Of a stretch of DNA of 64,000 nucleotides, positions 54,473-64,000 are shown in pieces. The notes under the pieces are model-generated. The model was not told the origin of the DNA and searched no databases. It saw nothing but the letters and a program-made list of their open reading frames with translations. Numbering within the stretch: position 1 is the stretch's first letter; each line of letters starts with the position of its first letter. The stretch is from Comamonadaceae bacterium (GTDB lineage Bacteria > Pseudomonadota > Gammaproteobacteria > Burkholderiales > Burkholderiaceae_C): contig JAIXPL010000009.1 of the NCBI GenBank assembly GCA_027486255.1, positions 61,716 to 125,715 on the forward strand. Direction: 5' to 3'. Position numbers and translations under genes: made by a program.

Positions 54473-55840
54473 GGCCAGGGCCGACAGCACCGCCGCCACC
54501 AGCAGGGCCTCAGCCATCGACTGTTCAGTGGCGTGGCCGTGGGCTGCAAACACCACGGCCACCAAGGTGGCACCCAAGGTCTGACCGGTCAGCCGCCCGG
54601 TGGCGAGCATGCCGCCGGCCGCGCCCGAGCGATCGGGCGGCGCGCTGGTGATCAGGGTGTGGTTGTTGGGCGACTGAAACAGGCCAAAGCCCATCCCGCA
54701 CAAGAGCAGGCACGCAGCGACGGCAAGGTAAGGGCCACCCACCGAAGCCACCCAGGCCAGGCCGGCCAAGCCCAGCGCCTGGCCAGCCAAACCCAGGGCA
54801 CCGAGCCAGCCATTGTGGTAACGGCCGATCCAGCGGCCTGCGAGCGAGGCAGCCACGAAGGTGCCGGCGGGCCAGCACGACATCAGGAAGCCCGCTTGGG
54901 CGGCCGGTGCGTGCCAGGCTTCCAGCAGCAAGAAAGGCAGCACCACATAGGCCATGGTTTGCGCGGCAAAGCTGCCCACGGAGGTCATCATCGAGAGCCG
55001 AAACAAGGGGATGCGCAGCAGGTCCAGCGGCAGCAGGGGCTGGGCCTGGCGTGATTGACGGCGCACATGCACCACGGCCACGACGAGGCCGGCGAGCAAG
55101 AGCAGCGCCCCTTGCACCAGGAACTGTGTCCGTTGAGCGGCCGACTTGAGCGAGCGGCCCACGCAGTCAGCGGCCAGAAACAGCAGGCTGAAGAGGCCGG
55201 CATTGAGCACCATGTCCAGCCCGCTCGGGCGCAGCAGCCCGGGTGTGGGCGCGTTGAAGGGCAAGGTGCGCCAGCCCAGCCAGAGCACCAGCGCGCAGGC
55301 CGGCACGTTCAGGGCAAACAGCCAGCGCCAGGACGACACCGACAGAATGGCCGCCGCCACCAGGGGCCCGCACACCGTGGCCAGGCTCACCACCACCGAG
55401 CTCAGGGCCACGCCGCGCCCGAGCTGGGCCGGCGGCCACACCAGGCGCACCAGTGCCATGTTGACGGCCATGAGGCCTGCCGCACCCAGGCCCTGGGCCA
55501 CGCGCGCGGCCATCAGGAGCGGCAAGGAATCGGCCAGGCCCGCCACCGCAGACGCCGTGCCCCAAAGCGCTGCACCCACCAGGTACACGCGGCGAAAGCT
55601 GCTGCGCTCAGCCCAGTTGGCCACCGGCAGCAGGGCCACCAGTGCGGCCAGCTGAAAGGCGTTGATGACCCAGATGGCCTGGTCTGCGGGCACGCCCAGG
55701 TCGCGCGCCATGGTCGGCAGGCCCAGGGTGATGCTGGTGGTGTCCAGCACCGACAGGGCGATGCCCATCAAGATGGTGAAGGCGGCGAGGTGGCGCTCGC
55801 GACCCGTCAGGCCGGTCGGTGGGGAAGAGGCAGGCAGCAT
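54425..55840 (-). CDS. MFS transporter, probable multidrug or solute efflux
   Basis: This 471-residue membrane protein has many hydrophobic helices and the DHA2-like opening LDTTSITLGLPTMARDLGVP. About 14 segments would fit. Its last 15 codons lie in the right direct repeat. No substrate can be assigned. It is separated from mnmE by 39 bases. Confidence 0.87.
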   Translation of the reverse strand: MLPASSPPTGLTGRERHLAAFTILMGIALSVLDTTSITLGLPTMARDLGVPADQAIWVINAFQLAALVALLPVANWAERSSFRRVYLVGAALWGTASAVAGLADSLPLLMAARVAQGLGAAGLMAVNMALVRLVWPPAQLGRGVALSSVVVSLATVCGPLVAAAILSVSSWRWLFALNVPACALVLWLGWRTLPFNAPTPGLLRPSGLDMVLNAGLFSLLFLAADCVGRSLKSAAQRTQFLVQGALLLLAGLVVAVVHVRRQSRQAQPLLPLDLLRIPLFRLSMMTSVGSFAAQTMAYVVLPFLLLEAWHAPAAQAGFLMSCWPAGTFVAASLAGRWIGRYHNGWLGALGLAGQALGLAGLAWVASVGGPYLAVAACLLLCGMGFGLFQSPNNHTLITSAPPDRSGAAGGMLATGRLTGQTLGATLVAVVFAAHGHATEQSMAEALLVAAVLSALAAIASFARTRHPAPPL

Positions 55841-55879
55841 GTCAGGGCATCATCGCTCATGGGCGCTGACGGGCCGGCC

Positions 55880-57316
55880 TCACTTGCCGATGCAGAACTT
55901 GGAGAAGATCTCGCCCAGCAGATCATCGGGCGTGAACTCGCCTGTGATGTGGCTCAGCGCCTGTTGGGCCTGGCGCAGGTCTTCGGCCAACAGGTCCAGG
56001 GCGGGAGCGGGCGAGCTGAGCTGCGCGCTGGCCTGTTCGAGCTGCACGCGCACGGTGTGCAGGGCTTGCACGTGGCGCTCGCGCGCCATGAAGAGGCCCT
56101 CGGGTGCCGACTGCCAACCGGCGATGTCCAGCAGGCGCTGGCGCAGACCGGCCAGGCCCGCGCCGGTCTTGGCAGAGATGGGCAGGCCCTCGCAGGCAGC
56201 CAGCGCCTCAAGGGCGGCCGCATCAGCCTTGTTCCAGACCTGCAGCACCGGGGTGGCGGCGGGCAACTGACGCGCCAGCAGCTCGGCAATCGCCTGGTCA
56301 GCGGCGCGGTGTTCGCGGGCCTCCTCGCCCTGCCCGTGGTGGCGCACCAGGTCGTGCAGGAACAGCACCGCATCGGCGCTCTCAATTTCGGCCCAGGCGC
56401 GGGCGATGCCGATACGCTCGACTTCATCAACACCAGCGCCATCAGGATCACGCAAGCCGGCGGTGTCCACCACGTGCAGAGGCACGCCCTCGATCTGGAT
56501 GAGCTGCGAGACCTTGTCGCGCGTGGTGCCGGCAATGGGCGTGACGATGGCCAGCTCCGCACCCGCCAGCGCGTTGAGCAGCGAGCTCTTGCCCGCATTG
56601 GGCTGGCCGGCAATCACCACCTTGATGCCTTCGCGCAGGATGGCACCCTGCTGCGCCCGCTGCATCACGGCCTGCAGGCGCTGCTGCAAGCGCTGCAGCT
56701 GGCCCTTGGCATCGGCCTGTTCGATGAAGTCGATGTCTTCTTCGGGAAAGTCCAGCGTGGCCTCGACCAGCATGCGCAGGTGCACGAGCTGCTCAAGCAG
56801 GCCGGCGATCTCCTCGGAAAAGGCGCCCGAGAGCGAGCGCGCCGCCGAGCGCGCCGCCGTCTCGGTGCTGGCATCGATCAGGTCGGCAATTGCTTCGGCC
56901 TGGGCCAGGTCGATCTTGTCATTGAGAAAAGCGCGCTGCGTGAACTCGCCGGGCTGGGCCGCGCGCAGGCCGGCCAGGCGCGGGCGGCCGCTGGCATCGG
57001 CCTCGGCAGCAGCTTGCAGGCAGCGCTGCACCAGGAGCTGCAACACCACCGGCCCGCCATGGGCCTGCAGCTCCAGCACGTCTTCGCCGGTGTAGGAGTG
57101 CGGTGCGGGAAAAAACAGGGCCAGACCCTGGTCGATGGGCTGGCCCGACGCATCATGAAAGGGGCCGTAGCTGGCCAGGCGCGGTTGGAGTACGCGACCG
57201 GTGAGGGCCTGCGCCAAGGCGGCCAGGTTCCGGCCGGAGACACGCACCATGCCCACGGCGCCCCGCCCTGGGGCGGTGGCGATGGCGACGATGGGGTCGT
57301 GCTGGCGGGCAAGCAT
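55880..57316 (-). CDS. mnmE: tRNA uridine-5-carboxymethylaminomethyl modification GTPase
   Basis: This 478-residue GTPase works with MnmG to modify wobble uridines in tRNA. It has an N-terminal tetrahydrofolate-binding domain, a helical domain, and an inserted G domain with [14 protein letters not shown] near residue 230 and DTAGLRD. The C terminus is FCIGK, with the conserved cysteine. It is part of the conserved rpmH-mnmE block. Confidence 0.96.
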   Translation of the reverse strand: MLARQHDPIVAIATAPGRGAVGMVRVSGRNLAALAQALTGRVLQPRLASYGPFHDASGQPIDQGLALFFPAPHSYTGEDVLELQAHGGPVVLQLLVQRCLQAAAEADASGRPRLAGLRAAQPGEFTQRAFLNDKIDLAQAEAIADLIDASTETAARSAARSLSGAFSEEIAGLLEQLVHLRMLVEATLDFPEEDIDFIEQADAKGQLQRLQQRLQAVMQRAQQGAILREGIKVVIAGQPNAGKSSLLNALAGAELAIVTPIAGTTRDKVSQLIQIEGVPLHVVDTAGLRDPDGAGVDEVERIGIARAWAEIESADAVLFLHDLVRHHGQGEEAREHRAADQAIAELLARQLPAATPVLQVWNKADAAALEALAACEGLPISAKTGAGLAGLRQRLLDIAGWQSAPEGLFMARERHVQALHTVRVQLEQASAQLSSPAPALDLLAEDLRQAQQALSHITGEFTPDDLLGEIFSKFCIGK

Positions 57317-57363
57317 GGCTGCAAACTTTCAGCAAAGCATCTGCGTGGTCCCAGGCGCCGCTG

Positions 57364-57400
57364 CCCTCACCCCCACCCTCTCCCAGAGGGAGAGGGAGCC
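57364..57400. repeat. REP-like palindromic element between mnmE and yidC
   Basis: CCCTCTCCC pairs with GGGAGAGGG around AGA (57376-57396), preceded by a CCCTCACCCCCA lead. This resembles a widespread intergenic repeat of many proteobacterial genomes. It lies between yidC and mnmE. Confidence 0.7.
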
Positions 57401-57417
57401 ACAGCGCAGCGTCTGCC

Positions 57418-59124
57418 TTACTTGAACTTGGGCATATTGAACTGGGGCGGCACACCCATGCGGGTGTTGATGACCCACTGCTGCGCAATCGACAGGATGT
57501 TGTTGGTGATCCAGTACAGCACCAGACCCGCCGGGAAGAAGAAGAACATCACGCTGAAGATCAAGGGCATGAACCACATCAGCTTGGCCTGCATGGGGTC
57601 GGGCGGCATGGGGTTGAGTGCCGTTTGCAGCAGCGTGGTGAGGGTCATCACGACGGGCAGGATGAAATAAGGATCGGGGGCCGAGAGGTCGCGGATCCAG
57701 CCCACCCAGGGGGCGTTGCGCATCTCCACGCTGGACAGCAGCACCCAGTACAGGGCGATGAACACCGGGATCTGGACCATGATGGGGAAGCACCCGCCCA
57801 TGGGGTTGACCTTTTCCTCGCGGTAGATCTTCATCATGGCCACCTGCATTTCCTGAGGCTTGTCCTTCAGGCGCTCACGCATCTCCATGATCTTGGGATT
57901 GATGGCCTTCATCTTGGCCATGCTGGCGTAAGCCTTGGCGTTGAGCCAGTAGAAGGCGATCTTGAGGAGCAGCACCAGCGCCACGATGGCCCAGCCCCAG
58001 TTCTGCAGCACGCCGTGCAGCTTGTCCAGCAGCCAATAAAGCGGCTTGGCCAGGATGGTGAGCCAGCCATAGTCTTTCACCAGCTCCAGGCCCGGGGCCA
58101 GCGCTTCCAGGGTTTTTTCTTCCTGGGGACCGACGAAGAGCTTGGCCTCGAGCACCTGGCTGGCGCCGGGCGCCAGGGCCTGCAGGGGGGCAATCATGCC
58201 CACGGCGTACAGGTTGTTGTCGACCTTGCGCACAAAGAGATCGCGCTGAATGCCATCGGCCAGCAGCCAGGCCGAGGCGAAGTAGTGCTGCACCATGGCG
58301 ATGTAGCCATTGGTGGACTGCTTGTCGATCTCGATCTTGTTCTTTTCGATGTCCGTGAACTCCACCTTCTGGTACTTCTTGGCTTCTGTGTAGATGGCCG
58401 GACCGGTGAAGGTGGAATAAAAGGCCGACTCGCCCTCGGGCTTGTTGCCATCGCGCACCAGTTGCAGGTAGAGCTGAGGCGTCACCGGCGCATTGCCCAC
58501 GTTCACCATCTCATGGCGCACGGCGATGTCGTAGGAGCCGCGCTTGAACACATAGGTCTTGACCAGCTTGAGACCACCCACCTCGGGCGACTGGAACTGC
58601 AGCTCCAGCTGGTTTTGGCCGTCCTTGAGCTCGCGCTCGCCGGGCACCACGGTCATCAGAGTCTTGTGGGTAGGCAGGCTCGCACCGGCTGCACCGATCA
58701 GGCCGGACTGGGCCACGTACACGCGGCCTGCGCTCTCATCGAGCAGCACGAAGCCCTTGCGCGTGTCATTGAGGTCGGCGTATTGCTTGAAGACCGATTG
58801 CACCAGCGAGCCACCCTCGCTGTCAAAGCTCAGCTGCAGCACGTCGGTCTTGACCTCGATGCGCTGCTTCTGCGCCGTCGCGCTGGGCTGACCCAGGCCA
58901 GGCACGGCACTGACGCCCGCACCCGGGGTGACGGCGGCAGCGACAACGGCCGGGGCCGGCACCGCATCGGACTTCACGGCCGGGCTGCCCTGGGCCGCCG
59001 GCGGCGTGGCCGGTTGCGGGAAAAAGGTGGGCTTGTGTCCGTTATGGATCTGCCACTGGTCCCAGAGCAGGACCATGGAGAAACCAAAGATCACCCACAA
59101 AATGGTGCGGCGAATGTCGTTCAT
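57418..59124 (-). CDS. yidC: Membrane protein insertase YidC
   Basis: This 568-residue inner-membrane insertase has one N-terminal membrane helix, a large periplasmic domain, and a C-terminal core of about five helices (from LYWLLDKLHG). Segments AMMKIYREEKVNPMGGCFPIMVQIPVFIALY and WVINTRMG are typical. It overlaps yidD by four bases. The size matches Gram-negative YidC. Confidence 0.97.
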   Translation of the reverse strand: MNDIRRTILWVIFGFSMVLLWDQWQIHNGHKPTFFPQPATPPAAQGSPAVKSDAVPAPAVVAAAVTPGAGVSAVPGLGQPSATAQKQRIEVKTDVLQLSFDSEGGSLVQSVFKQYADLNDTRKGFVLLDESAGRVYVAQSGLIGAAGASLPTHKTLMTVVPGERELKDGQNQLELQFQSPEVGGLKLVKTYVFKRGSYDIAVRHEMVNVGNAPVTPQLYLQLVRDGNKPEGESAFYSTFTGPAIYTEAKKYQKVEFTDIEKNKIEIDKQSTNGYIAMVQHYFASAWLLADGIQRDLFVRKVDNNLYAVGMIAPLQALAPGASQVLEAKLFVGPQEEKTLEALAPGLELVKDYGWLTILAKPLYWLLDKLHGVLQNWGWAIVALVLLLKIAFYWLNAKAYASMAKMKAINPKIMEMRERLKDKPQEMQVAMMKIYREEKVNPMGGCFPIMVQIPVFIALYWVLLSSVEMRNAPWVGWIRDLSAPDPYFILPVVMTLTTLLQTALNPMPPDPMQAKLMWFMPLIFSVMFFFFPAGLVLYWITNNILSIAQQWVINTRMGVPPQFNMPKFK

Positions 59125-59423
59125 GAAGGCTTCTTTGCGGAGGGCAGGACCTTGGGGGAGGTCAAGTGGGAGAAAAGGGTGGAGGGCACGGGATCACAGC
59201 CCCCCTCACACCAGGGGTGACAGCGGACGAGCCGCCGCAGCGTGAGGTAGCTGCCGCCGGCCGCGCCATGCTGCTCGAGCGCCTGCAAGGCGTAGGCCGA
59301 ACAGCTGGGCTCGAAGCGACAGGCCGAGCCCAGGCTGGGGCTGAGCAAAAGACGATAGGCGCGCACCAAGGCCATCAAGCAGGCCTGCGGCCATCGAGCG
59401 ACGGTGGAGAGCAAGGACGACAT
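59121..59423 (-). CDS. yidD: Membrane protein insertion efficiency factor YidD
   Basis: This 100-residue small protein has the family signature SACRFEPSCSAYALQALEQHG and a GGCDPVP end. It helps membrane insertion with YidC. It overlaps yidC by four bases and follows rnpA by seven. Confidence 0.94.
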   Translation of the reverse strand: MSSLLSTVARWPQACLMALVRAYRLLLSPSLGSACRFEPSCSAYALQALEQHGAAGGSYLTLRRLVRCHPWCEGGCDPVPSTLFSHLTSPKVLPSAKKPS

Positions 59424-59430
59424 GTGCGGT

Positions 59431-59892
59431 TCAGGCCGGTGGAGACGCGCGCGCCATCAGCCCCTGCAGCTCGGCTCGAACGGCCTGCTTGAGCTGCTCT
59501 GACGAACTGCTGAGAAAGTGCTGGCGGGAAAAGCCGGTGCGCAGGCGCACCAAATAGGCTGCCTGCTCGTGCGTGGGCAGCATGGCATCGGCGACGTCAT
59601 AAATCTGGCGCTTGATGGCGTGCCGGGTGACAGAGCGCTTGGCCCAGCGCTTGGGAACCATGGCGCCCAGCCAGAGCCCGAGCGGAGAAAACAGGGGTCG
59701 GGCCGCTGCGGCTGAAGGGGCGCTCGGCGCCTGCGGCATGGCCGGCTGACCTGAGGCCGCCGCGCTGTCGTCGAAGCTGTGGCGATGAAGCGCGAAATGC
59801 TCGGACTTGGCAATGACGCGCTGGGCGAGCACCGCCTGGAACTGCGCCCGAGTCTTGAGCCGCAACAAGGCCTTGCCCGCCAACCAGACCAA
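59431..59892 (-). CDS. rnpA: Ribonuclease P protein component
   Basis: This protein subunit of RNase P is 153 residues from the TTG at 59892; TTGs at 59868 and 59865 would give RLKTRAQF near the N terminus, as in relatives. An alanine/proline-rich insertion follows HSFDDS. The RNR-type motif reads SVTRHAIKR, with histidine where asparagine is usual. It starts 11 bases after rpmH. Confidence 0.92.
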   Translation of the reverse strand: MVWLAGKALLRLKTRAQFQAVLAQRVIAKSEHFALHRHSFDDSAAASGQPAMPQAPSAPSAAAARPLFSPLGLWLGAMVPKRWAKRSVTRHAIKRQIYDVADAMLPTHEQAAYLVRLRTGFSRQHFLSSSSEQLKQAVRAELQGLMARASPPA

Positions 59893-59903
59893 GGGGCCTG
59901 GAC

Positions 59904-60038
59904 TTAGACAGCCAGGCGCTTGCGGCCCTTGGCGCGGCGTGCGTTGATGACGGCACGGCCACCACGGGTGCGCATGCGGGCCAGGAAGCCGTGGGTGCGG
60001 GCGCGTTTGACTTTGGACGGTTGATAAGTGCGTTTCAT
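59904..60038 (-). CDS. rpmH: 50S ribosomal protein L34
   Basis: This 44-residue protein begins [19 protein letters not shown] and ends [13 protein letters not shown] precedes the ATG. It is the standard neighbour of rnpA next to the origin. Confidence 0.97.
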   Translation of the reverse strand: MKRTYQPSKVKRARTHGFLARMRTRGGRAVINARRAKGRKRLAV

Positions 60039-60267
60039 GATGAGTCCTTCAAGCTTTAAAAATCCCTCGGCCCTCGGCAACTACTTGGCAACTTTTAGAC
60101 CTTTACCTGCAGCGCGGAGAGCTGGCAGGCAGCCAAGCTGCCATGTCGCCAAGGTCCTGGTTGCTGACTTGAAAGGCCCGCGACCTGGACAGGTTCTGGT
60201 CGGAAGCTAAAAAGAAGCGCCCATACGGCGCACCTTCAGCTGCCCTGCCGAACAGGGAAAACCAAAG

Positions 60268-60296
60268 ATTATAGCTTTTTTGCTCATGCCTGGCAA
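60268..60296 (-). promoter_or_regulatory. Sigma-70 promoter for rpmH
   Basis: On the minus strand, TTGCCA (60296-60291) and TATAAT (60273-60268) are separated by 17 bases. It points at rpmH about 220 bases away, leaving a long leader. Confidence 0.75.
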
Positions 60297-60469
60297 GAAC
60301 TTGGATCAGCAAGCTCATCCCTTGCAGGACAATTCAGCCGACTTGCCCAGAAAAGCCGGCGCCGCACGCATGCGGCCAGGGGCCTGTTCGCCCGGCCGGA
60401 CAGGTTGCGCAGGCGCTTGTCAAGACGCGGCGGAGCCCGCTTGCACCGGGAATACCCCGGCCGTCAAGA

Positions 60470-60499
60470 TTGTGGATAACTGGGGGCCAAGGCTACAAT
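60470..60499 (+). promoter_or_regulatory. dnaA promoter overlapping a DnaA box
   Basis: TTGTGG (60470-60475) and TACAAT (60494-60499) are 18 bases apart. The DnaA box TGTGGATAA begins inside the -35, which suggests autorepression by DnaA. Confidence 0.65.
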
Positions 60500-60574
60500 G
60501 CTGAGTGCCTGCTTCCCACGATATCCACAATTTTCCGTGCGCCTCCTCGGGCCGATTTCCCTGTGTCACCTGCC

Positions 60575-61981
60575 ATGAATGAGGCCCCCTTTCCCGCGCC
60601 CAGCGCCGACCAGATGGCCGATCTCTGGCTCGCCTGCGTGGAGCAGCTGGCCCAGGAACTGCCCGAGCAGCAGTTCAACACCTGGATCAAACCCCTGGTC
60701 GCCGAGGTCGCGCCCGACCTCTCCAAACTCACCATCCAGGTGGCCAACCGCTTCAAGCTCGACTGGATCCGGGCCCAGTACAGCGCCCGCATCAGCGCCC
60801 TGCTGGCCGAACTGGCCGGCCAATCCATCACCCTTGAGTTAGTGCTTGCTCCGCGGGAAAGCCAGGCCAAGAGCTCGCCCCTCAACCAAAGCCTGAGAAA
60901 CCTGGCCGCCGCCGAGCCGCCCGCCATGGGCCAGACGGAGGAGGCGCCTGGGGCGCCCTTCAAGAGCCGGCTCAATTCGGCCCTCACCTTCGACACCCTG
61001 ATCGAAGGCTCGGCCAACCGCATGGGCCGGGCCGCGGCCATGCACGTGGCCAGCAGCATCGGGCAGCTGTACAACCCGCTGTTCATCTATGGCGGCGTCG
61101 GCCTGGGCAAGACCCACCTGGTGCATGCCATCGGCAACAAATTGCTGGCCGACAACCCGAATGCCAAAGTTCTCTACATCCACGCCGAGCAGTTCGTCTC
61201 GGATGTGGTTAAAGCCTACCAGCGCAAGGCCTTTGACGAGTTCAAGGAGCGCTACCACTCGCTGGACCTGCTGCTGATCGACGACGTGCAGTTCTTCGCC
61301 AACAAAGACCGCACGCAGGAAGAGTTCTTCAACGCCTTCGAAGCCCTGCTGGCCAAGAAGTCGCACATCGTCATGACCAGCGACACCTACCCCAAGGGCC
61401 TGGCCGACATCCACGAACGCCTGGTCTCGCGCTTTGACTCGGGCCTGACGGTGGCCATCGAGCCGCCCGAGCTGGAAATGCGCGTGGCCATCCTGATCCA
61501 CAAGGCCGAGTCCGAAGGCGCCGTGATGCCCGAGGAAGTGGCCTTCTTTGTGGCTAAAAACGTGCGTTCCAACGTGCGCGAGCTCGAAGGCGCCCTGCGC
61601 AAGATCCTGGCTTATTCGCGCTTTAACCAGAAGGACATCTCCATCCAGCTGGCCCGCGAGGCCCTGCGCGACCTGCTGTCCATCCAGAACCGGCAGATTT
61701 CGGTGGAAAACATCCAGAAAACCGTGGCCGACTTCTGCAAGATCAAGGTCGCGGACATGTATTCCAAGAAGCGCCCGGCCAGCATCGCCCGGCCGCGCCA
61801 GATTGCCATGTACCTGGCCAAGGAGCTCACCCAAAAAAGCCTGCCGGAGATCGGCGAGCTCTTTGGCGGCCGCGACCACACCACGGTGCTGCATGCGGTG
61901 CGCAAGATGGCGGCCGAACGCCAGCAACTGAGCGAGTTGAACCAGCAGCTGCACGTGCTGGAGCAGACCCTGAAAGGCTGA
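60575..61981 (+). CDS. dnaA: Chromosomal replication initiator protein DnaA
   Basis: This 468-residue AAA+ initiator has an N-terminal domain ([21 protein letters not shown]), a variable linker, Walker [11 protein letters not shown], Walker [11 protein letters not shown], and the C-terminal box-binding signature [10 protein letters not shown]. The ATG at 60575 starts MNEAPFPA, with no strong ribosome site. A longer open frame upstream runs through the promoter and is unlikely. Confidence 0.97.
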   Translation: MNEAPFPAPSADQMADLWLACVEQLAQELPEQQFNTWIKPLVAEVAPDLSKLTIQVANRFKLDWIRAQYSARISALLAELAGQSITLELVLAPRESQAKSSPLNQSLRNLAAAEPPAMGQTEEAPGAPFKSRLNSALTFDTLIEGSANRMGRAAAMHVASSIGQLYNPLFIYGGVGLGKTHLVHAIGNKLLADNPNAKVLYIHAEQFVSDVVKAYQRKAFDEFKERYHSLDLLLIDDVQFFANKDRTQEEFFNAFEALLAKKSHIVMTSDTYPKGLADIHERLVSRFDSGLTVAIEPPELEMRVAILIHKAESEGAVMPEEVAFFVAKNVRSNVRELEGALRKILAYSRFNQKDISIQLAREALRDLLSIQNRQISVENIQKTVADFCKIKVADMYSKKRPASIARPRQIAMYLAKELTQKSLPEIGELFGGRDHTTVLHAVRKMAAERQQLSELNQQLHVLEQTLKG

Positions 61982-61998
61982 CAAATCGATCTCCCCAG

Positions 61999-62022
61999 CC
62001 CGGCCAACCCCCTGGGGCCGGG
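61999..62022 (+). terminator. Stem-loop between dnaA and dnaN
   Basis: CCCGGCC pairs with GGCCGGG around a 10-base loop. No T tract follows, so it may only attenuate. Confidence 0.35.
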
Positions 62023-62134
62023 ATTGGCAGAAACCAGCTCAAACAGGGGAAAATAGCGCCGGTTATGCCAAGGGCGGCTTCCCTGGTCCGACTACCATCA
62101 AAGACATCTCGCCAAGACAAGAAAGACAAGCCCC

Positions 62135-63244
62135 ATGATCGTCCTCAAAGCACCCCAGGAACAGGTTCTCTCGGCCCTGCAGTCGGTGGCCGGCATCGTC
62201 GAGCGCCGCCACACCCTGCCCATCCTGGCCAACGTGCTGATCCGCAAAACGGGCGGCCAGGTGCAGCTGACCACCAGCGACCTGGAGATCCAGATCCGCA
62301 CCAGCAGCGAGCTCGGGGGCGACGAGGGCAACTTCACCACCACGGTGGGTGCGCGCAAGCTGATCGACATCCTGCGCTCCATGCCCAGCGACCAAACGGT
62401 GTCCCTGGAGTCCAACCAGAACAAGCTGCTGCTCAAAGGCGGCAAGAGCCGCTTCACCCTGCAGACCCTGCCAGCCGAAGACTTTCCGCTGGTGCAAGAA
62501 GCGGCCAGCTTTGGCCCCGCCTTCTCGGTGCCGCAAAAAACGCTCAAGGCGCTGCTGAACCAGGTGTCGTTCTCGATGGCGGTGCATGACATCCGCTACT
62601 ACTTGAACGGCATCCTGTTCGTGGCCGAAGGCAAGCAACTGAGCCTGGTGGCCACCGATGGCCACCGCCTGGCCTACGCCTCGGCCGAACTGGACGTGGA
62701 CATCGCCCAGCGCCAGGAAGTGATCCTGCCGCGCAAGACCGTGCTGGAACTCCAACGCCTCTTGTCCGACAAGGAAGGCGCCATCGAGATGCGCTTTGCC
62801 GGCAACCAGGCCAAGTTCGGCTTCGACGGCATGGAGTTCGTCACCAAGCTGGTGGAGGGCAAGTTCCCGGACTACAACCGCGTGATCCCCAAGAACCACA
62901 AAAACATCGTGGTGCTGGGCCGCACCGCCCTCTTGGCCAGCCTGCAGCGCGCCGCCATTCTCACCAGTGAGAAATTCAAAGGCGTGCGCCTGAACCTCGA
63001 ACCCGGCACCCTGCGCGTGGCCTCCACCAACGCCGAGCAGGAAGAGGCCGTGGACGAGCTCGACATCGACTACGGTGGCGACGCCATCGAGATTGGTTTC
63101 AACGTGACTTATCTGATCGACGTGCTGGGCAATATGGACCAGGACATGGTCAAGCTCGAGCTGGCCGACGCCAACAGCTCGGCCCTGGTCACCATTCCCG
63201 ACAACACCGACTTCAAGTACGTGGTCATGCCCATGCGTATCTGA
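62135..63244 (+). CDS. dnaN: DNA polymerase III beta clamp
   Basis: This 369-residue sliding clamp has three repeated clamp domains, opening MIVLKAPQEQVLSALQSVAGIVERRHTLPIL and ending VVMPMRI. The length is usual. It lies between dnaA and gyrB on the same strand. Confidence 0.97.
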   Translation: MIVLKAPQEQVLSALQSVAGIVERRHTLPILANVLIRKTGGQVQLTTSDLEIQIRTSSELGGDEGNFTTTVGARKLIDILRSMPSDQTVSLESNQNKLLLKGGKSRFTLQTLPAEDFPLVQEAASFGPAFSVPQKTLKALLNQVSFSMAVHDIRYYLNGILFVAEGKQLSLVATDGHRLAYASAELDVDIAQRQEVILPRKTVLELQRLLSDKEGAIEMRFAGNQAKFGFDGMEFVTKLVEGKFPDYNRVIPKNHKNIVVLGRTALLASLQRAAILTSEKFKGVRLNLEPGTLRVASTNAEQEEAVDELDIDYGGDAIEIGFNVTYLIDVLGNMDQDMVKLELADANSSALVTIPDNTDFKYVVMPMRI

Positions 63245-63334
63245 GCATGAGCAGGCCTTGGGCCTGAGCAGCACAGACCAGGCAGCCCGCGCCCCGCGCG
63301 GGTTTGCCCATTCAAGAGATCCCCGAAAGTATTT

Positions 63335-64000
63335 ATGACCGACGACAGCAAGCCCACCGAGGCGGCCAGCAACGCCACGGAAAGCAGCAACTACCAGCCC
63401 ACGATCGACGCCAACCAGGCGGGCGCTTCGGAGGCCTATGGTGAAGGTGCCATTCAAATCCTGGAGGGCCTGGAGGCCGTGCGCAAGCGCCCAGGCATGT
63501 ACATCGGCGACACCTCTGACGGCACCGGCCTGCACCACCTGGTGTTCGAGGTGGTCGACAACTCCATCGACGAAGCCCTGGCCGGCCACTGTGACGACAT
63601 CGTGGTCACCATCCACACCGACAACTCGATTTCCGTGGTGGACAACGGCCGCGGCATTCCCACCGGCATCAAGATGGACGACAAGCACGAGCCCAAGCGC
63701 TCGGCCGCCGAGATCGCCCTGACGGAACTGCACGCCGGCGGCAAGTTCAACCAGAACAGCTACAAGGTCTCGGGTGGCCTGCACGGCGTGGGCGTGAGCT
63801 GCGTCAATGCGCTGTCCAAGATGCTGCGCCTGACCATCCGCCGCGAAGGCAAGGTGCACACGCTGGAGTTCTCGCGTGGCGTGGTGCAAAACCGCCTCCT
63901 CGAGACGCAAGGCGGCGTCGAGGTCTCGCCCATGAAGGTCATCGGCGACACCGAAAAGCGCGGCACCGAGGTGCACTTCCTGCCCGACACCGACATCTTC
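63335..64000 (+). CDS. gyrB: DNA gyrase subunit B, N-terminal part
   Basis: The window ends inside this gene; 222 codons are present and open. The ATPase (GHKL) motifs are visible: [19 protein letters not shown] and [15 protein letters not shown]. It starts 90 bases after dnaN. Confidence 0.97.
   Translation, partial: MTDDSKPTEAASNATESSNYQPTIDANQAGASEAYGEGAIQILEGLEAVRKRPGMYIGDTSDGTGLHHLVFEVVDNSIDEALAGHCDDIVVTIHTDNSISVVDNGRGIPTGIKMDDKHEPKRSAAEIALTELHAGGKFNQNSYKVSGGLHGVGVSCVNALSKMLRLTIRREGKVHTLEFSRGVVQNRLLETQGGVEVSPMKVIGDTEKRGTEVHFLPDTDIF

Larger units (their letters stand above)
60039..60574. other. Probable oriC region between rpmH and dnaA
   Basis: This 536-base gap holds no supported gene. 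Only one perfect DnaA box (TGTGGATAA, 60471-60479) and one with a single mismatch (ATATCCACA, 60521-60529) were found, with an AT-rich stretch at 60255-60282. The position next to dnaA is typical of origins, but the box count is low. Confidence 0.6.

Noticed and set aside
55055-57670. 871-codon plus-strand frame over MFS, mnmE and yidC
   Set aside because: It crosses three recognisable minus-strand genes and has His/Gln/Gly-rich composition without domains.

Overview
The window is high-GC DNA from a betaproteobacterium. It is most likely from Burkholderiales, near Comamonadaceae. The main grounds are the rpmH-rnpA-yidD-yidC-mnmE block beside dnaA-dnaN-gyrB, the metX-metW pair behind a SAM-II-type riboswitch, and GTP-type pckG; this placement is inference. 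No rRNA or tRNA gene, CRISPR array or insertion sequence was seen.

Left part (1-20.5 kb): a single-chain indolepyruvate oxidoreductase, a MOSC protein, a small membrane protein, a catalytically degenerate ABC-type ATPase, a PsiF-repeat protein and pckG. Next comes a vanillate module: vanA-vanB plus a core MetE-like protein on the minus strand, a divergent VanR-like regulator, and a complete branched-chain-type ABC transporter (liv cluster 1). It is followed by maeB and by an exported barnase-like RNase with a barstar-like inhibitor.

Middle (20.5-46.2 kb): rsmA-surA-lptD (minus strand) face amgK-rsmE. After an MFS gene comes a long minus-strand series: metX-metW-chrA-sulP, a lipoprotein and an M20 peptidase. 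Its head carries a SAM-II-like aptamer followed by an intrinsic terminator. Then come zwf-pgl, amtB, a glycine-rich RRM protein, kdsD-kdsC-lptC, a Kef-type antiporter, apt and a Tat-type histidine phosphatase.

Accessory island (about 46.2-54.4 kb): nine tightly spaced minus-strand genes lie between two 106-bp direct repeats. Each repeat holds the 3' ends of the histidine phosphatase and MFS genes, so the island sits inside what was once a convergent junction 7 bp wide. The cargo is a five-gene ABC importer, a P450 that strongly resembles the CYP199A (4-methoxybenzoate O-demethylase) group, its [2Fe-2S] ferredoxin, a MarR regulator and a ferredoxin reductase. It reads as a self-contained import, electron-transfer and O-demethylation unit for para-substituted benzoates. 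With vanAB, the window encodes two chemically different aromatic O-demethylation systems, each next to its own Liv-type importer.

Right part (54.4-64 kb): the MFS gene, then mnmE, yidC, yidD, rnpA and rpmH on the minus strand, a probable origin region, and dnaA, dnaN and the 5' part of gyrB on the plus strand.
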